From: Ligula intestinalis
Lineage: Eukaryota > Platyhelminthes > Cestoda > Diphyllobothriidea > Diphyllobothriidae
Reading direction: 5' to 3'
Length of the DNA: 64,000 nucleotides
Assembly: GCA_036362985.1 (NCBI GenBank)
Contig: JAYGXS010000004.1
Span: forward strand, 16,488,614 to 16,552,613
Part shown: positions 36,001-49,400 of the stretch, piece after piece
Layout: each line of letters starts with the position of its first letter
How positions within the stretch are numbered: the first letter of the stretch is position 1
Translations under genes and position numbers: made by a program
Notes under the pieces: model-generated
What the model was told of the DNA's origin: nothing
Databases searched by the model: none
What the model saw: the letters and a program-made list of their open reading frames with translations, nothing else

Positions 36001-39000
36001 CAGAGAGAAGACCGGTTGACCAGTACCTGTGCTACCAGTATGGTAAATTATAGCATCTGAATTGTTGTTGTTACCCACGACGGCTCACATTTTCTATTGC
36101 TGTCAGTACTTTTCAGTAAAAATGTGAATGAGATGTAAAAGGCTGTTTGACAATTATTCTTCGGTGTTTTCTTTTACTCTGGAAAGCTGCACCCAGTTTG
36201 CGTTAATTTTCCTCTTGACTTGCTACAGGAGCTCTCCCCCGATCGCTGCCCTCATCTCGGAAATGCTAAGTCTTGCGACGGTAGACAGCCTTGGGTGTTC
36301 ATATTCGTGCATGAAAGCAGAAGACCTTGGTGTTGCGGCGGGCAAATTATGCATTGTCCGACACCCCAGCACCAAAAATCAGCCAACCAGGGGCAGCCGG
36401 ACAACTGACGAGAGGCTCACAATTAGATTTAAGTCGACAAGCGATTGTGTATGTGCGAATTGACTTAATCTGATTGTAGCGCCCAATTTTAGTTTTCTCC
36501 TCAGTTGGCAGTCACCCACTGGCCAGCCTATGCAGCTCGTTGGCAGTGAACATTGTCCTACGTTTCACTCCATCCCAAATCGAATTAACCCTTCCCTTCT
36601 TCGAAGCATGCCAGTTAGAGGCACGTAACGCCGTCGGCTCTACGTCCAACCGCAGCCGTCGTAAACTTCATTTGGAAAAAAATATTGAGCGAGGTAGACC
36701 TAACTTGGATGCAGCGTTTGGGTACCTTACCATAAACAACCACATAACTTTGCGGGAACTGCGGGTCAGAATACACTAGCACTGGCTAAATTTGGCGTTC
36801 ATAAGGCTCACATATCATCAATGACTGACAGGTGATAAGTTAGTGCCGGGTCTTGTTAGCACACTCAACCTTGACTTCAACGTCATCGACTACTGCATCC
36901 AGGCCCAAGCCTGTTGTCCTATCTCTGTCCTCCGATAGAAAGGTGATGAGTATGGGTGGATAACGACAGGTAGATGCAACATGAGTCCGCTTTATTAGAA
37001 AAAAAAATTAAACTACCAGCCATCCCATGCCATCTATGCGCCTTCAGTGGTCGTCATTACTTACGGTAGACGAACTTATTATTGGTTGACGCGCGGGTGC
37101 AATTCAAACAGCAATGACCCACCGTCTGCGTTACTCAACAGTTCAGATTACACCCCCCAGTCGGACCTACGTATTGGTCGTTTATCCAATAGACTGCACC
37201 AGTACCAGCCAAAAGCCACGACACCTGCTGGTTTCGCCGATTTTGTACCGCTGTCCGACGCAGCTGTGACGGTTTTGCCTCATCAATGGGGTCCCCCAGC
37301 ATTCTCTAAGTGCGTTTTCTAATATACCGACTGCAGTTTAAGCTTTTGTTTTTCCTCATCCGGCGATTTCAGACAGTAGAACGAATAATTTTAAATTGTA
37401 TGAACTCGTGCCTGGAGTCTGCACTTCCAGTTTCACGAACCATCATCCTCATGCGTCGATTGTCAGAGTCAGCAGGATAATGATGGTGCGATCTTATTGA
37501 TGTGACCTTAACAGCTAGAAGGCCAATCAATTTTTCCAGACCCGTGATTTGAGGCTCTGTGTCATGGCACTAACATTGAGCGAAAATTCTGATCAAATAT
37601 TCTCTGTTGGGTGTACAAGACAGGTAGCAGGAACAAAATGACTGCTGTTCACCGTACAGTCAGTGACTGAGTTCATGAAACGTTAACCAAACTTTTGAGA
37701 CGCATTTTTGATTAGGAAATTCTTCCTAAGTAGCACAATCCCATAATAATTTGGATAGGTCAGGCTACCGACTTCCGAATGATCTCTATGGCATTTATAC
37801 TCCGTACGATCCGATTTCGGTGTGGCGGCAAGCCTAGGGACGGCTCTGTCTTCGCCAGCTACACACACCCTCTCCTGTCTCTGGTCCTCTAGACTTTGTC
37901 GTGACACCGGCCCCGGGTAGGGGAGGCGGACAGAAAGTGCGGTAGATGCAGCGCAAGCCCTCCTTCATTATAGTCTAGTCCACATGCATGTCCACCGTCC
38001 CTGCGCCACCTTGCAGTGGTGAGCATGGTGGACCTCGTCGAATGATTCAACCGAGGCTGGCTTTTGCATGAGTCTTTCAGACTGTACCAAATCTGCTCCA
38101 CAATTGGGTCAAATGAATTATTCTAATCTATAATACCACTAATTAGTAAAGTGCGCCTGGTAGTAATCTGGTGGATTGTAGATTAATTGCTTGGCAAATC
38201 CCGTCTGGGCAGTCAGTTTATCGTATCAGACCTGATGGATTCCATAACTTAGAGAAAACTGGTCAGGTAATTTGACCCACGTCTGATTAAACTCCCTGGG
38301 ATCCTCTAGCTCAAACGGCTAGCGTGTCGTCTATATTTGGACCATGTCGTGGGTTCGAATACCATCAATGCCGTCGAGATTTTACCCACCACCCCTCCCC
38401 CCTACGTCCACTTTGATGGGCAAAGGCAGACGTTATCTCTGATGAGGACCTTGCAACAGGAACATTCGTGGTGAATAAACTTGGCTTTTTTGAGACAGGG
38501 GTGCCCGATGCAACAATAGTGGGTCGGCTACAGGATAAGAATCGGGCTTCTTTTAAACGGCCTGATTTATCGCGCCTATGCAGCGTCGCTGCGAATAGAA
38601 GCACCAGTAAATTTTATCTTCTCGGGTTACGAGATCAGACTTGCATAAATCATCTCGTTAGTAAAACTAGCCAACTGCTCTTTTCCGGCCAGTGCAAACT
38701 TTGTTGAAACAGTGTCTTTGGCGACATCGTTGTTCATTTTCATTTCACCCCCTATCTGCGCATGTCTCAGACCTGTTATCGATTACCTATGACTAATGAT
38801 TCCCGACGGAATCCGAAACGTCAGGAGAATAAAGTCCTTGTTCCAGTGATCGCATCTTCTTCTTCGGAACTGCTGCTTGGAACTCTTATATTCTCCTCTA
38901 TTGGCAATTTCCATTTCTGTTGTACTTCGAACCACAAGGGCTCTCCGTACCCAGTGAGCCTTACTCACATTGTCACGCTCGACAAAATTTAGTGTAAATG

Positions 39001-42000
39001 TTAAAATTCTGACAAGAAACTTATCTGCTTTTAAGAGGTAACGGTGCAAACTTGGTATTACATGTTTCGCTGCTCCGCCTATCCATCACAACGTAGGCCT
39101 GCACTTGAGTAAGCCAGTTTCATCTGAGAATTCTGTTCGGCAAACATATGTTTTCAGAAATTCATTGCATTAGTAATGAAAATAATAGAGTTCAACAGGG
39201 TTAATGAATGTCGTCTAATTAAAACTAATCGTTTTCGCACCGCCCGCTTGAAGAGGTCACTGCATTGGAAGTAGTAGGGGAACAGAAGATAGGCTGTGAG
39301 TATTGGTCGTGGGTCGATTACGCGAAGTGAAAATCACAGTCACGTGCAGGGGAGTGAACAACGGTCACCAGGGTGCGGGGGCGACGTGCGATCGCCATCT
39401 GCCCTCAGCGTCAGTCATGGAAGTGGCAGTACCTGTATGAGCGTCTTCTGAAAACAAAGCATTGGATTCGCTGGCCGTATAGCCACTGCCTTGGCTGTTG
39501 CTAGCACCCGTTGGGGTAGGCCCTTGGAGAAGTTGGCTGGTATCCGATAGATAACATGAAAGGCCTCGTTAGGAGCATCTCGATGATTCGTATCGACAAG
39601 GTCTGCGAGAATAGAATCGAGATCGAACTGGTTTCACGTTTACTTAGCCAGGTCGGTATGTGCTACGCCTCATTGTTCAACCAGTGTATCCTGCTCCACA
39701 GGAGCGGTTAAAAGAGTAAATGCACATCAATTTGACCTTCAACGGGAGTCCGTCTTTACCCCCAATGTGTCGAAGGGAAAAGTTCGTGAAGAATACGCGT
39801 ACGTTCGCCGCACTGAAAGCGCTTGTGATCGCTGTCTTCAGAAGCTGTCGTATTAGCTCGCTTATTGCATCGCCTAAGAAAGTCAGTCTTATGAATACCT
39901 CTTTATTTTCCTGTCTCCAATTTCAGCCAAAAACCAAGTTGATCAGGCAGTGCTTAATGCCTTCGATAGCCTGCCTTCCCTATCAGCGCTAATACGGTGG
40001 CCAACTTCTAAGCCCGCGCAGGAGTGCCTGGGCTCCGATACATCAGTCGAGGGAAAAGCCCACAGGCCGGTTAAAGATCGCTTGTCTGCGAAGGAGCCCG
40101 CGATGTGCTATGCGGAGAAAGAGAACATACCGCCCAGTTCTCGTGCAAGTCCTTCCGCCGCCGTCGGTTCCAATTCTTCCAGACAAAACCGTCGGGTCTC
40201 AGAGCACTTTGCGACTGGCGGATTTCTGTCAAAGGAGCAAGGACAGAAAGTGAGTCCTGTTTATTCTATTTGCTGAAGATTTAATACCAAAAGTTTGTTT
40301 CCCCTCACAAGCCATTTTTAGCACATTTCGCCTTCTTCTAAAGTTATGCTTTCTGAAGGGTATATTTCGATTTTACAAAAATGTACAATCATGGTATTTT
40401 GTACGACTGTCAAGTGTGCATTGGTAATGCATCGTATCCGTCAATTTATTTATATTGCCCATAATGTGTACAGGATGATCCACATCAATTAAAAAATGAT
40501 GAGAAATATGTGACCGTTTCCTCACACCGTAGGCGGAAACATACTTTTCCTTGGACAGGATATACACAAAATGCATTGTAGAAACCTTGATAGGGTTCAG
40601 AAATATCCGGAAATTTAAAAACTTTTTTCAAACCGAAATAAACAATTCCTTTCCAGAAGACGTAATGTGCTACCAAGTGCTACTCAATTTCTAACGGATG
40701 CAAAAAGTATATTGAACTTTAAAGAGACAGTCAAAATCAATGCCTTTAGTCCATACTACTTAGGTAACCATTTTTTTTTCAGCGCATACTCTTTGTAAGC
40801 GGTCGAAAAATAGCTCGTTAAAAGAGGGGATCCTGAATTGACTGAAGTGTCTCGAGACTAGGTTGCACGATAATCACTACTAGAACCCAAATTAATGTCC
40901 ACTTGCGAGCTATCATCAATCACTCGCAAATATTGGCATTTTGCTCGAAATAGCGACCCTCCGGTACGCCAAACAGCCGAGTTACTCCCGTTCAGTGTCT
41001 TAGCTGTCTCCCAATCTCTAATTACTAGGGGGCACGGTCTTTTGCTTGACCCCCTTATAATCTATGTAGAACCCCCAAAGAGGTGAAGCATGGAGCCGGA
41101 AGCGGGACAGTAGGTGGTGGCTGTCCGATGGTAGATCGCGTGTGCGCGCGCGTGAGTGATTCTAGGTGGAGTCCTCAGTAAACTCCGTTTGCCCGTAACT
41201 GATTCACTTCCACCCTACTCGCGCCCGTTTAGAGTAGACCAGTCAGAGGACAGCGTAGCGACACCATGCCTCGTGCCGGTAATTGCATGTCTACTCTGTT
41301 GATCGACCTTTAACAGCCGCTGTTTGTCCTTCTCCGTCTGGCTGTCAGTAAACTGTAGGTTACTGTCATCCTCAGCCAACCCTCCCGCCCCCGTCTATCG
41401 AGGGACTTTCGCTACATCTGCTTCTACCCGGACCGGAAAGGTAGACTACTGCACGCTGTTTCGGTTGAGCTGTCTACTGCCGCAACACGTTTGTCTGAGA
41501 CATACCATTGTTTTGCGCGTAAAATGTAGCTGTCGGGCCAGTATTTACTTCGTCAAATCCTCGAGTAACCACTACGGAACATTGTTTTCCGGAGAAACTT
41601 TGATCAGGGCAAAGACCGCCAGACTAGCAGAATTTATCGACGTCAAGTGCAAACTGTCCAATTAAGTATCGACATAGAAGGGTAAAACTTAATAGGTAAA
41701 TAGAGAAGCGCTCTTCGTCGTAGATAGGGGGCGCATGGTGAGGGGATAGGGTATAGGTGGGGGGAGGTGGTTATCACAGCAAGGCAGCTCATGTCCCAGT
41801 GAAAGCCTGTCAAGCGTGATTAAATGTGTGAGGGGAAGGGGTTTATCGGTTGCTATCACGGCAGTGCGAAGTTGATCGTAGAATCCAGCTGCTTACAGAG
41901 TTGTGGTTTTCTTCCCCGTATTTCAGCGGCCTCCTTAAATCGTAGGAGACGTCCAGTCGTCGCCCGAAGCACGATCTTGAATGCAGTCCTTTGGTCAACC

Positions 42001-45000
42001 GTATGGCTAGTGTCCACTAGGCGCTTCGTGATTAAACTCTCGAGCATAGATAAGGAAGAAGGATTATCGAGCACCGGACCAATTTGTTTTTTATCTTGAG
42101 CTTTCGGGCTCTTGCGGGAGTCCATCGTCAGAGATAAAGGTGTCCACTAAAAGCAAGCAACAGTTATAGTTTCCTGCCCCCTATAACTATTGCTTGCTTT
42201 TCGTGGACGCCTCTCTTTCTGACGATTAGCCCGAAAGCTCAGGACGATAAACAAATTGGTCCGGCACTCGATAATCCATTTTCCTTATCCATGTAAATAC
42301 CTGGAACACGAACCTTGTCGTTCACTTTTGGGTATTTTATTTTCCGTTCTGAGCAACCAGTTTGGCATATGTTTAGCAACACGTTCTCTGAGGTACCAAT
42401 GCTTTGCGCGTAAAGATATGCTCTCGAGACCAGTATTTACGTTGTTATCTCCCAGAGTAAATATTAAGGAGGATTTACTGGAAAATTGACGATCAACCGA
42501 TAGCACAAGTTTATCCTCATCTGGCCTGAGGGTCAGACCGAAGTTTCTCCTTAGCATGGTCTTTTATGGCAGCAGAAGTATCCGAGCGCACTCGGCAACA
42601 TCTTGTTCGAGCACCGCATTACGTGAATTCAGTCTCATCAACCACTGTGTCTCCGCTTATCTATGATCGTGTCGACCTTTTCCTGTCTCTGGAACTAGGT
42701 GATTGTGAAAATAGACGATCATGCAAATGCTACGCATATCTCACTAAAACCCAAGCGCTTAGGCATATTTTATGCATGCGTGGGCCAAGGTTTGCGTTGA
42801 CCTTCTTTTTAACAAAAAAATTATTCCTTAAAAACACCTCATTCGAGATTTTTTTCTTTCATTTACAGCTCAGCCTCAAGGGTCTTACGTCTTCAGACAA
42901 GCAACAAACCTCGCCGGAAGCAAGTTCTTATATTGCTCGTGTTGACTTTCTAATCTTTAAAGTGGCATAGTGTTTTATTTATGCTCCTATTATATTTATT
43001 ATAATTGTTGTGTTTTGTGTGTAGGCAACAGTGGAACCCGCTATCGCATGTGCTAAAGTAGAGTTTGCGACACTTTATCCTCTGCGGCCTCCTGGAATAC
43101 CAAAGATGGCGCCATCCTCCGGTTACGGTGGCTCAATTACGGCCACCTTCAAGAGATTTCGAAAGGTATTCTTTGAAGGGCATACCCTCCCCCTTCCCCA
43201 TTGGCCCATTTGCATAAACACTCAAAGTTATTGGCTCGCCTCTTCCACACCAGCGTTTCGTTCTGTCAAGTTAATTTCAAACTGCGTTCTACCAACCCCG
43301 CCTCCTCTATAGTTTTCTAGACAGACGTTTTTCACAACTGAAGTACATAAAACAGGGTAAAAATAGATGCAGTATCTTTCTATACTTTTCACATATTTCG
43401 CCAGGAATATGCATGACTCGTCTTTGTCGGAACTTGTGATCCTCCAGTTAATCTTAATGTTACTTTATACACTGAAGCCTCGAGCAGCCCCATCTGCGAG
43501 CATTTCAGGTAACGAGCGACCCACTGACGGACAGTTTGTTTCGATTGACGAAGTTTCGTTCAGTTACAGAGTTGTCAGTCCGTGTGTGTGCATGCCTATG
43601 TCCGCCGTCGAGTCTTACTCCGAGAGTATGGATCCTCGGTCCTTGTCAGCTGCTAATAAGTGAACTGATGCACCCTGATTGGCTGCGTTTCGCAAGATGG
43701 GGGCTTCACATGACGAGCTGGGTGCCGGGATGGATTAAACTTCTTAACCGAGGTTCTGTCGTTTTAGTATTAAAACTGAAATGGGCTTCTTAGCATTGCG
43801 CCCACCCCCCCCTCCCCCCCTCAGGTGACCGATCAGCTAGGTTGTGACCTGTTGCTGGCGTTGGGGGAGATAGCAGGGTCGACCTTCAGTGTATTTCTTT
43901 CCTCAGTAAAAACAATCTGATGCACTTAGCTATCATGATGCGCTTAAAGCCGTGGCTTGGAGGTTTGTCAACTGAGAGGATAACATGGACACCGCCATCA
44001 GCGCAGTGTGTCTTGTTGAGGGGAGTGGCTTACTGTGGGCTTATGATCAGGCTCAGTGGCTCCTTCTTTATGTGGTATTTTTGGCGCTCTCGGGCGGGAG
44101 CCTACCTAGCAAGGTGGTGTTTTTGTGGCGCGTGTTTGAGTGTTGGTCACGTCAACTGCCTGCGCCCTCATCGACTTTTGTCTTGACATCGGGTTCAGGT
44201 GTAGGATGGGTAAGAAAGTGGGGTAGATTCTCCGTGGGTCTACTTGCACTATAATCCCGAGGGAATCACTGCGTTGCTTCAGCCTGCTGAAGCTCGTGGT
44301 GGACATCGTCGACAGCGACGGTCGATCTGTCGTCCGCTGTTGACTCTTGCCCCCGGGGCGTGGGTCCTCGGGGTTACCTGCAGCCAGTAAGTGAGCTGAT
44401 GCACTTTGCTTCGCTACGTTTTGCAAGACGAACGCTTCACCCGCGGAGCTCGGTGCCGGAACGGATTAAACCTATTAACAGAAGTTCTGTTTTATGAATA
44501 TTAAAAGTGAAGTGGGCCTCCTGTCATACGTACGTCTACCGCCATCTCCCCCACATAGGGGTGGGTGTTCGAACGGTTGCTTGCCCTTACCCATAAACAA
44601 TTAGTCTACTTTACCCCATACAGATTGGAAGTGCAAACTGGGCGCCGACTTCCTACAGGCACACAGGCCATATTATAATATAGTAGTTACTGGTCTTAAT
44701 AACTATGGTTACGCCAATTAGCACTTTAGCATAGGCAAGTACTTATGGCAGCAGTATCCTAGTGTTTGTAGTCCAGCTCCTAGCTGAAACGGATACAGCC
44801 TGGGCGGATAGAGTTGAGAGGGTGGGATACAAGGCAAGTCCTGATATGTTCAGTGCCTCAAACATGTATTTACTCGAAATAGCATAAACCCAGATTTATC
44901 ACTTCTGGTTGGGAACAAAGGAGGCATAAGCCCCAGCGCTAACTTCAAACCAGCGTCACTTCTGACAGATGTTAGCGTCAGAAATAGTGCTATTACTACT

Positions 45001-46374
45001 AAGACTCCGCTTCATTGATAGTCAGTAGCAGTAGGCACAGTAGTAACCGTAACAAGCTCGGTCTCCTTGGGCCTGTCTTCACACCAACTAAGGGTGAGTG
45101 AGGGTAGATTGTACAGTAGTACCAGCGCAAAAGGTGACTGTCACTTAAGACTAAGTTAGGTGAGTGTTTCGGCTGGCATTAGAGAAAGCAGCCTACGCCG
45201 CGCCCCGTTTGGTCTTCGAGACTCCGGGCGAAGGTTAAGAATGCGGTTGGCACTAACTACTCCCCCTCACTTTAAACTATCCCCCGAGACTGTCACCTTC
45301 TGTACCAACCTGTTGGTGCACTTGGTGGACCTAATCAAACTCGATGATCGAACATACTATACCCGTGCTAATGGACTTGCACAGCATTTAACACACTATT
45401 ACCTCCTCCCCCCACCTGGGCCAGGCATCATGACAGAATCAAGAAGATCAGACTGCGCCTAACTAATTAAGGGCCTAAGCAGACCCAAAACAACCTTCCG
45501 GCCACATGACTCCTACACTCTTATTAATAAGAACAATGGCAGTCGCGCCTGTCATTTGCATTAGACTGGCAGTCTAAACGTGCATGCAGAGGCATTGATC
45601 ATTAGAAACACTATTTCCCCCTACACATAGAGCAGTACTTTTGGCATTTAGAAGTTGTGATTTAAAGCAGTTGGTTTTGGGGTTGGGCTATCTTAGCAGT
45701 CAGCTCAGGCATGCTTGCCTGCCTTCCTGGCGACAGTACGTTTGTTTGCTTAATTTTAACTTTGCACACGGATTAGCAGGTTCAGAATGTGGCTGGCAAA
45801 ATCCCTTCCTATTTCCGCCACCAGGGAAGCAAAAGAAGGACCACTGTCACAACGGAAGTGGTTTCAGTTGCCCCCTCCCCTCCCCCCCGCTCCCGACAGC
45901 GTTGTTACGCTCTTCTTTTTTATGCATACACACAGGGTCTGCCCTAGGTTCCGGTGCCGCTGCATTGTCTCCCTCGGTATGGACTGTCACACAAGGCTGC
46001 TGTTGTTCTATTGTTAGCAGCAGCCCTGTGTTTGTTTGACGTTCCCGTAAAAGAGCAGTGACACAGGCGATAGGTGGGTGGGTGATTGTTGGTATGAACA
46101 GTAGTAGTAGTAGTAGCAGCAGCAGTAGCAACAGCAGACCTCTTCAGGCCGCCGCTGCATCGTCTTGCTGCAAAAGGGGCTTATGGGGAGATTATAACTG
46201 CGCCTTAAAACTTATCCGGCAACGAGGGATGACAGGTCTTTGCCCCTCCCCATTTTATTCTTTTCCTTCTCTGATAGGCCACCTCTGTTGCCCCGGCTCT
46301 CCCTTCACAGAGGAGGAGGTGCCTCACTGTTCACCACTGCATGACTGTTAGTATAAGGAGGTACTATATCTGAA

Positions 46375-46405
<31 letters not shown>

Positions 46406-49400
46406 AACAGTTGGTCAAAACGTTTCAGAGTACGGTTTGGAAAATCGCCCTAATGAGAAGAAGAAGTTGACGCAATCGTCGAGACAACATTTTTATTCAC
46501 CTGACGTTTCGAGATCCGTCGCGAAATCATCATCAGAGACATAAGCAGAAAGCAATAGGAGATATGTACTTGCCCAAATGGTCTACGTGCATACTCTATC
46601 CCCGCTGTCCCCGCAGACCGAAGATGTTGCAGCGTAAATTGATGCACCAAACACATAAACTTCAACAGGCATAGTAGCGAGCCCGTGGTGCAATGGTAGA
46701 GTGTTAAGCTCGATGACCAAAGGTCCTGGGTTCGAATACCGGGTGATGCACACCTGGGATCGGGTATAACTGACTGATGATAGCTAGCTTAGCGGTAGAG
46801 CATTAGCCTCCGGCAAAGGCTTTCTCTGATGNNNNNNNNNNTCTGATGCGCGGGTTCAAATCCCGCCAAACGCCTAGAGTTTTTCACAATTGAGTCAACT
46901 CAAATTAAGCAAATCTGCCAAACCAACTTACTGATGACTAATAAGCTAAAAGTCACCATTCCGATCTCCCTTTGTTTTGTGGGATCCATTTCAATACCTA
47001 CTGCACTCTAAGTAGCCTCCCCCTCCCGGAGTTTGCGCACCCAGTTTTCTCGTCTACTGAACCTAGACTTCCGTCAGCGCTGTTTTCTTTTTAATGAGGT
47101 GGATGAAAAAGTATGCGTCACAAATTTTAGCTATGCTATCTGTTTTTAGCAAGGTTCCACAGAAAGTCCACTGTTTGCATTTCCAGGCATCTTTGGCTGT
47201 TACGCATCAACCTATTAACATGGGGTGATGATCTTCATAATTACTGACCATACTGACAGCACAGGCACTAGCAAAAAGCCCAGACACTCGTGTTTCGCCG
47301 GTATTCTGCCGCTGTTGCACGCAGATGTGAGGGGTCCGGCCCACCAATGGGTCGCACTGCGTCCCAAATGTTCTTTCTCATGAATACTCTTGTTTTTTTT
47401 GCAATTTTTCCTTCTTAGTCTCCTCCTTACTAACATTAACCACTAACTTTGAGTAAATCGGTCGGTATTAATGTTTATAGGCTCGGTTCGAAGGTTAGTT
47501 AATAGGACTTCTTAGACTGAAGTCCATCAGCGCAAGGCGGGATAGTTGCGTGTTATTCATAAACTCCCAACGTACGCAGCCAGAAGTCTATACATGGGTT
47601 GCACAATAGCAGCAATTTAAAAAAAACTGGAACGCTAGAAAGCTCGCGGATGAGCAAAACCCCTAGCAGCGCCGTCAAAATATCGACCAATTACCTGTCT
47701 GGGTTTTTATCTACCATCGGCGCTGTCAGTATGATTTATTGTGCAGCCCAAATAGATACACTGTTTTGGTTAGGGTGTGGCCTTTACAACTTTCACTGTT
47801 TTTTTCGCCTGACAACCGAACCGGGTTAGGCCTAGTCCTTTTGCAGGCCCAATTTGAGGCATGCAGTCTGACCCCGTTTAAGGCCTTGCCTCTCCCCTCT
47901 CCAGCCCCTGAAGCCGATAACTGTAACAAAAGGGTGGCGGGCGTGCGGACGGACAAAAAGGGCATTGCGGTGTAGCTGGGATGCTGCAACCACCTCATTA
48001 TTTTTCGGTATTCACAGTATTTCTCCGTCTCCGGCAGTAGATTATTATATCGGACAAACGTCATTTGATTGTCCACAGTAAGTGCCTGTAGATACGGCGT
48101 CCTCCTAACAATTTTTTTACCTGACTATGCCAATAAGTGTGTTTGCGTGTCACCTACTTCTCATTACTACAGCTGGTTGGATTAAATTACAGGTCCCGGC
48201 TTTCTTCCCAGTTAGGTTAATTATCCGCCAAACGGGGTCGCGCCAAATTGCTTGATTCTCTGACAGTTTTAAAGTTATGTTTCGCGCGATGACTGATTAA
48301 TCTGCCAGATACTGGAGTTCTTCCGTTTATACACAACACGGTCAGCAGTTTGGCTCACCAGGGCGTTCCCCTGCATTCTCTGTCCGCTTTCTGGTAAATG
48401 CTCAAGTTCTGAACTCTCAGCTTTTTGAAGTTCCTCAGAACTTAACTTATAACTCGGCGTTGAGCAGTAGATTCAAGGGTTTATAGGTGCAGACCGGAAT
48501 TCATTGTGTATATTTGGGCCGAGGTTCATCAGCCACTGCTGAAAAACCGCTTACTATACATATTCTGCCATCAGCCAGTCAGTAGTCTTATCTACGTAAC
48601 TGTTGACCATACGTGCTTGCTGGGACAAGAATGTTATTCACTTGACGTTTCGTAATCCGTCGCGGAGCCATCATCAGAAACAATAGCATAAACGAATAAT
48701 GCGTATACACGGGGAGTTGCAGTAATTGTGGGAGACTCTTGCCTGTTAGTGCCTTAACTGTTCGGTGGCCGGTGTGTAGGTCGAGACCTACTGAACCTTC
48801 ATTTCCTGTGGTGCACTCGGGTGTGGTGATCGCTGAGCCATCTGGCTCCCTGGCGCTGGTGTCAGAAGACGCTTTCGCCTGTGCGTTCGCCGATTGATGA
48901 ATTTCCTTGGCCAAACTAACTTTCAGCCCTGCATATGGATTGAGCAGGTCGTTGCACTTGTTTTTAGACTCTGGGGCGTAAACAATAATTCAGGCATCTC
49001 GCGACTCACCATTGTTACCTCTCGCGAGGATTTCGGCCTCATCAGATGTGAATGTTTGGCCGGATCTAATCGAATTAGCCGCAACTTGAGAATTGACGTC
49101 AGCTCTCCGCACTGATGCCGCATGTTGGGTAATTCGCGTCTAGAGGAGTCTTCAAGTTTTTCCGAAATAATTGCTTTGTTCGCAACTGCATCAGATCCTA
49201 TAGACAACTCCAGATGTTTCTTGCCGTGGTAGTGGGTCTTTTGGTTTCATTAGCTGACACCCAAATGGTTGCCTCCGGCCTGTGTGAGACTCCAACCCCA
49301 AGTGGTGCGAGAAGGCGGCTGACTGCCTCCGAAACCTTTTTAACGTACGAAATCGCTCGCCAAAATTTGAGGTCGCTGCGATTGACCATACTGGCAGTTA

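Noticed and set aside
36128..36779. Possible extra nibrin exons after the CTTGCTACAG at 36,220-36,229
   Set aside because: The encoded peptides have no nibrin features, and exons 8 and 9 already join in phase without them.
45641..46351. Frames rich in Leu, Ser and Cys on both strands
   Set aside because: They are produced by the AGT/AGC microsatellite and a pyrimidine-rich tract.
46676..46870. Functional tRNA genes
   Set aside because: A- and B-box-like words are present, but acceptor and anticodon stems do not pair and the sequences continue into SINE bodies.
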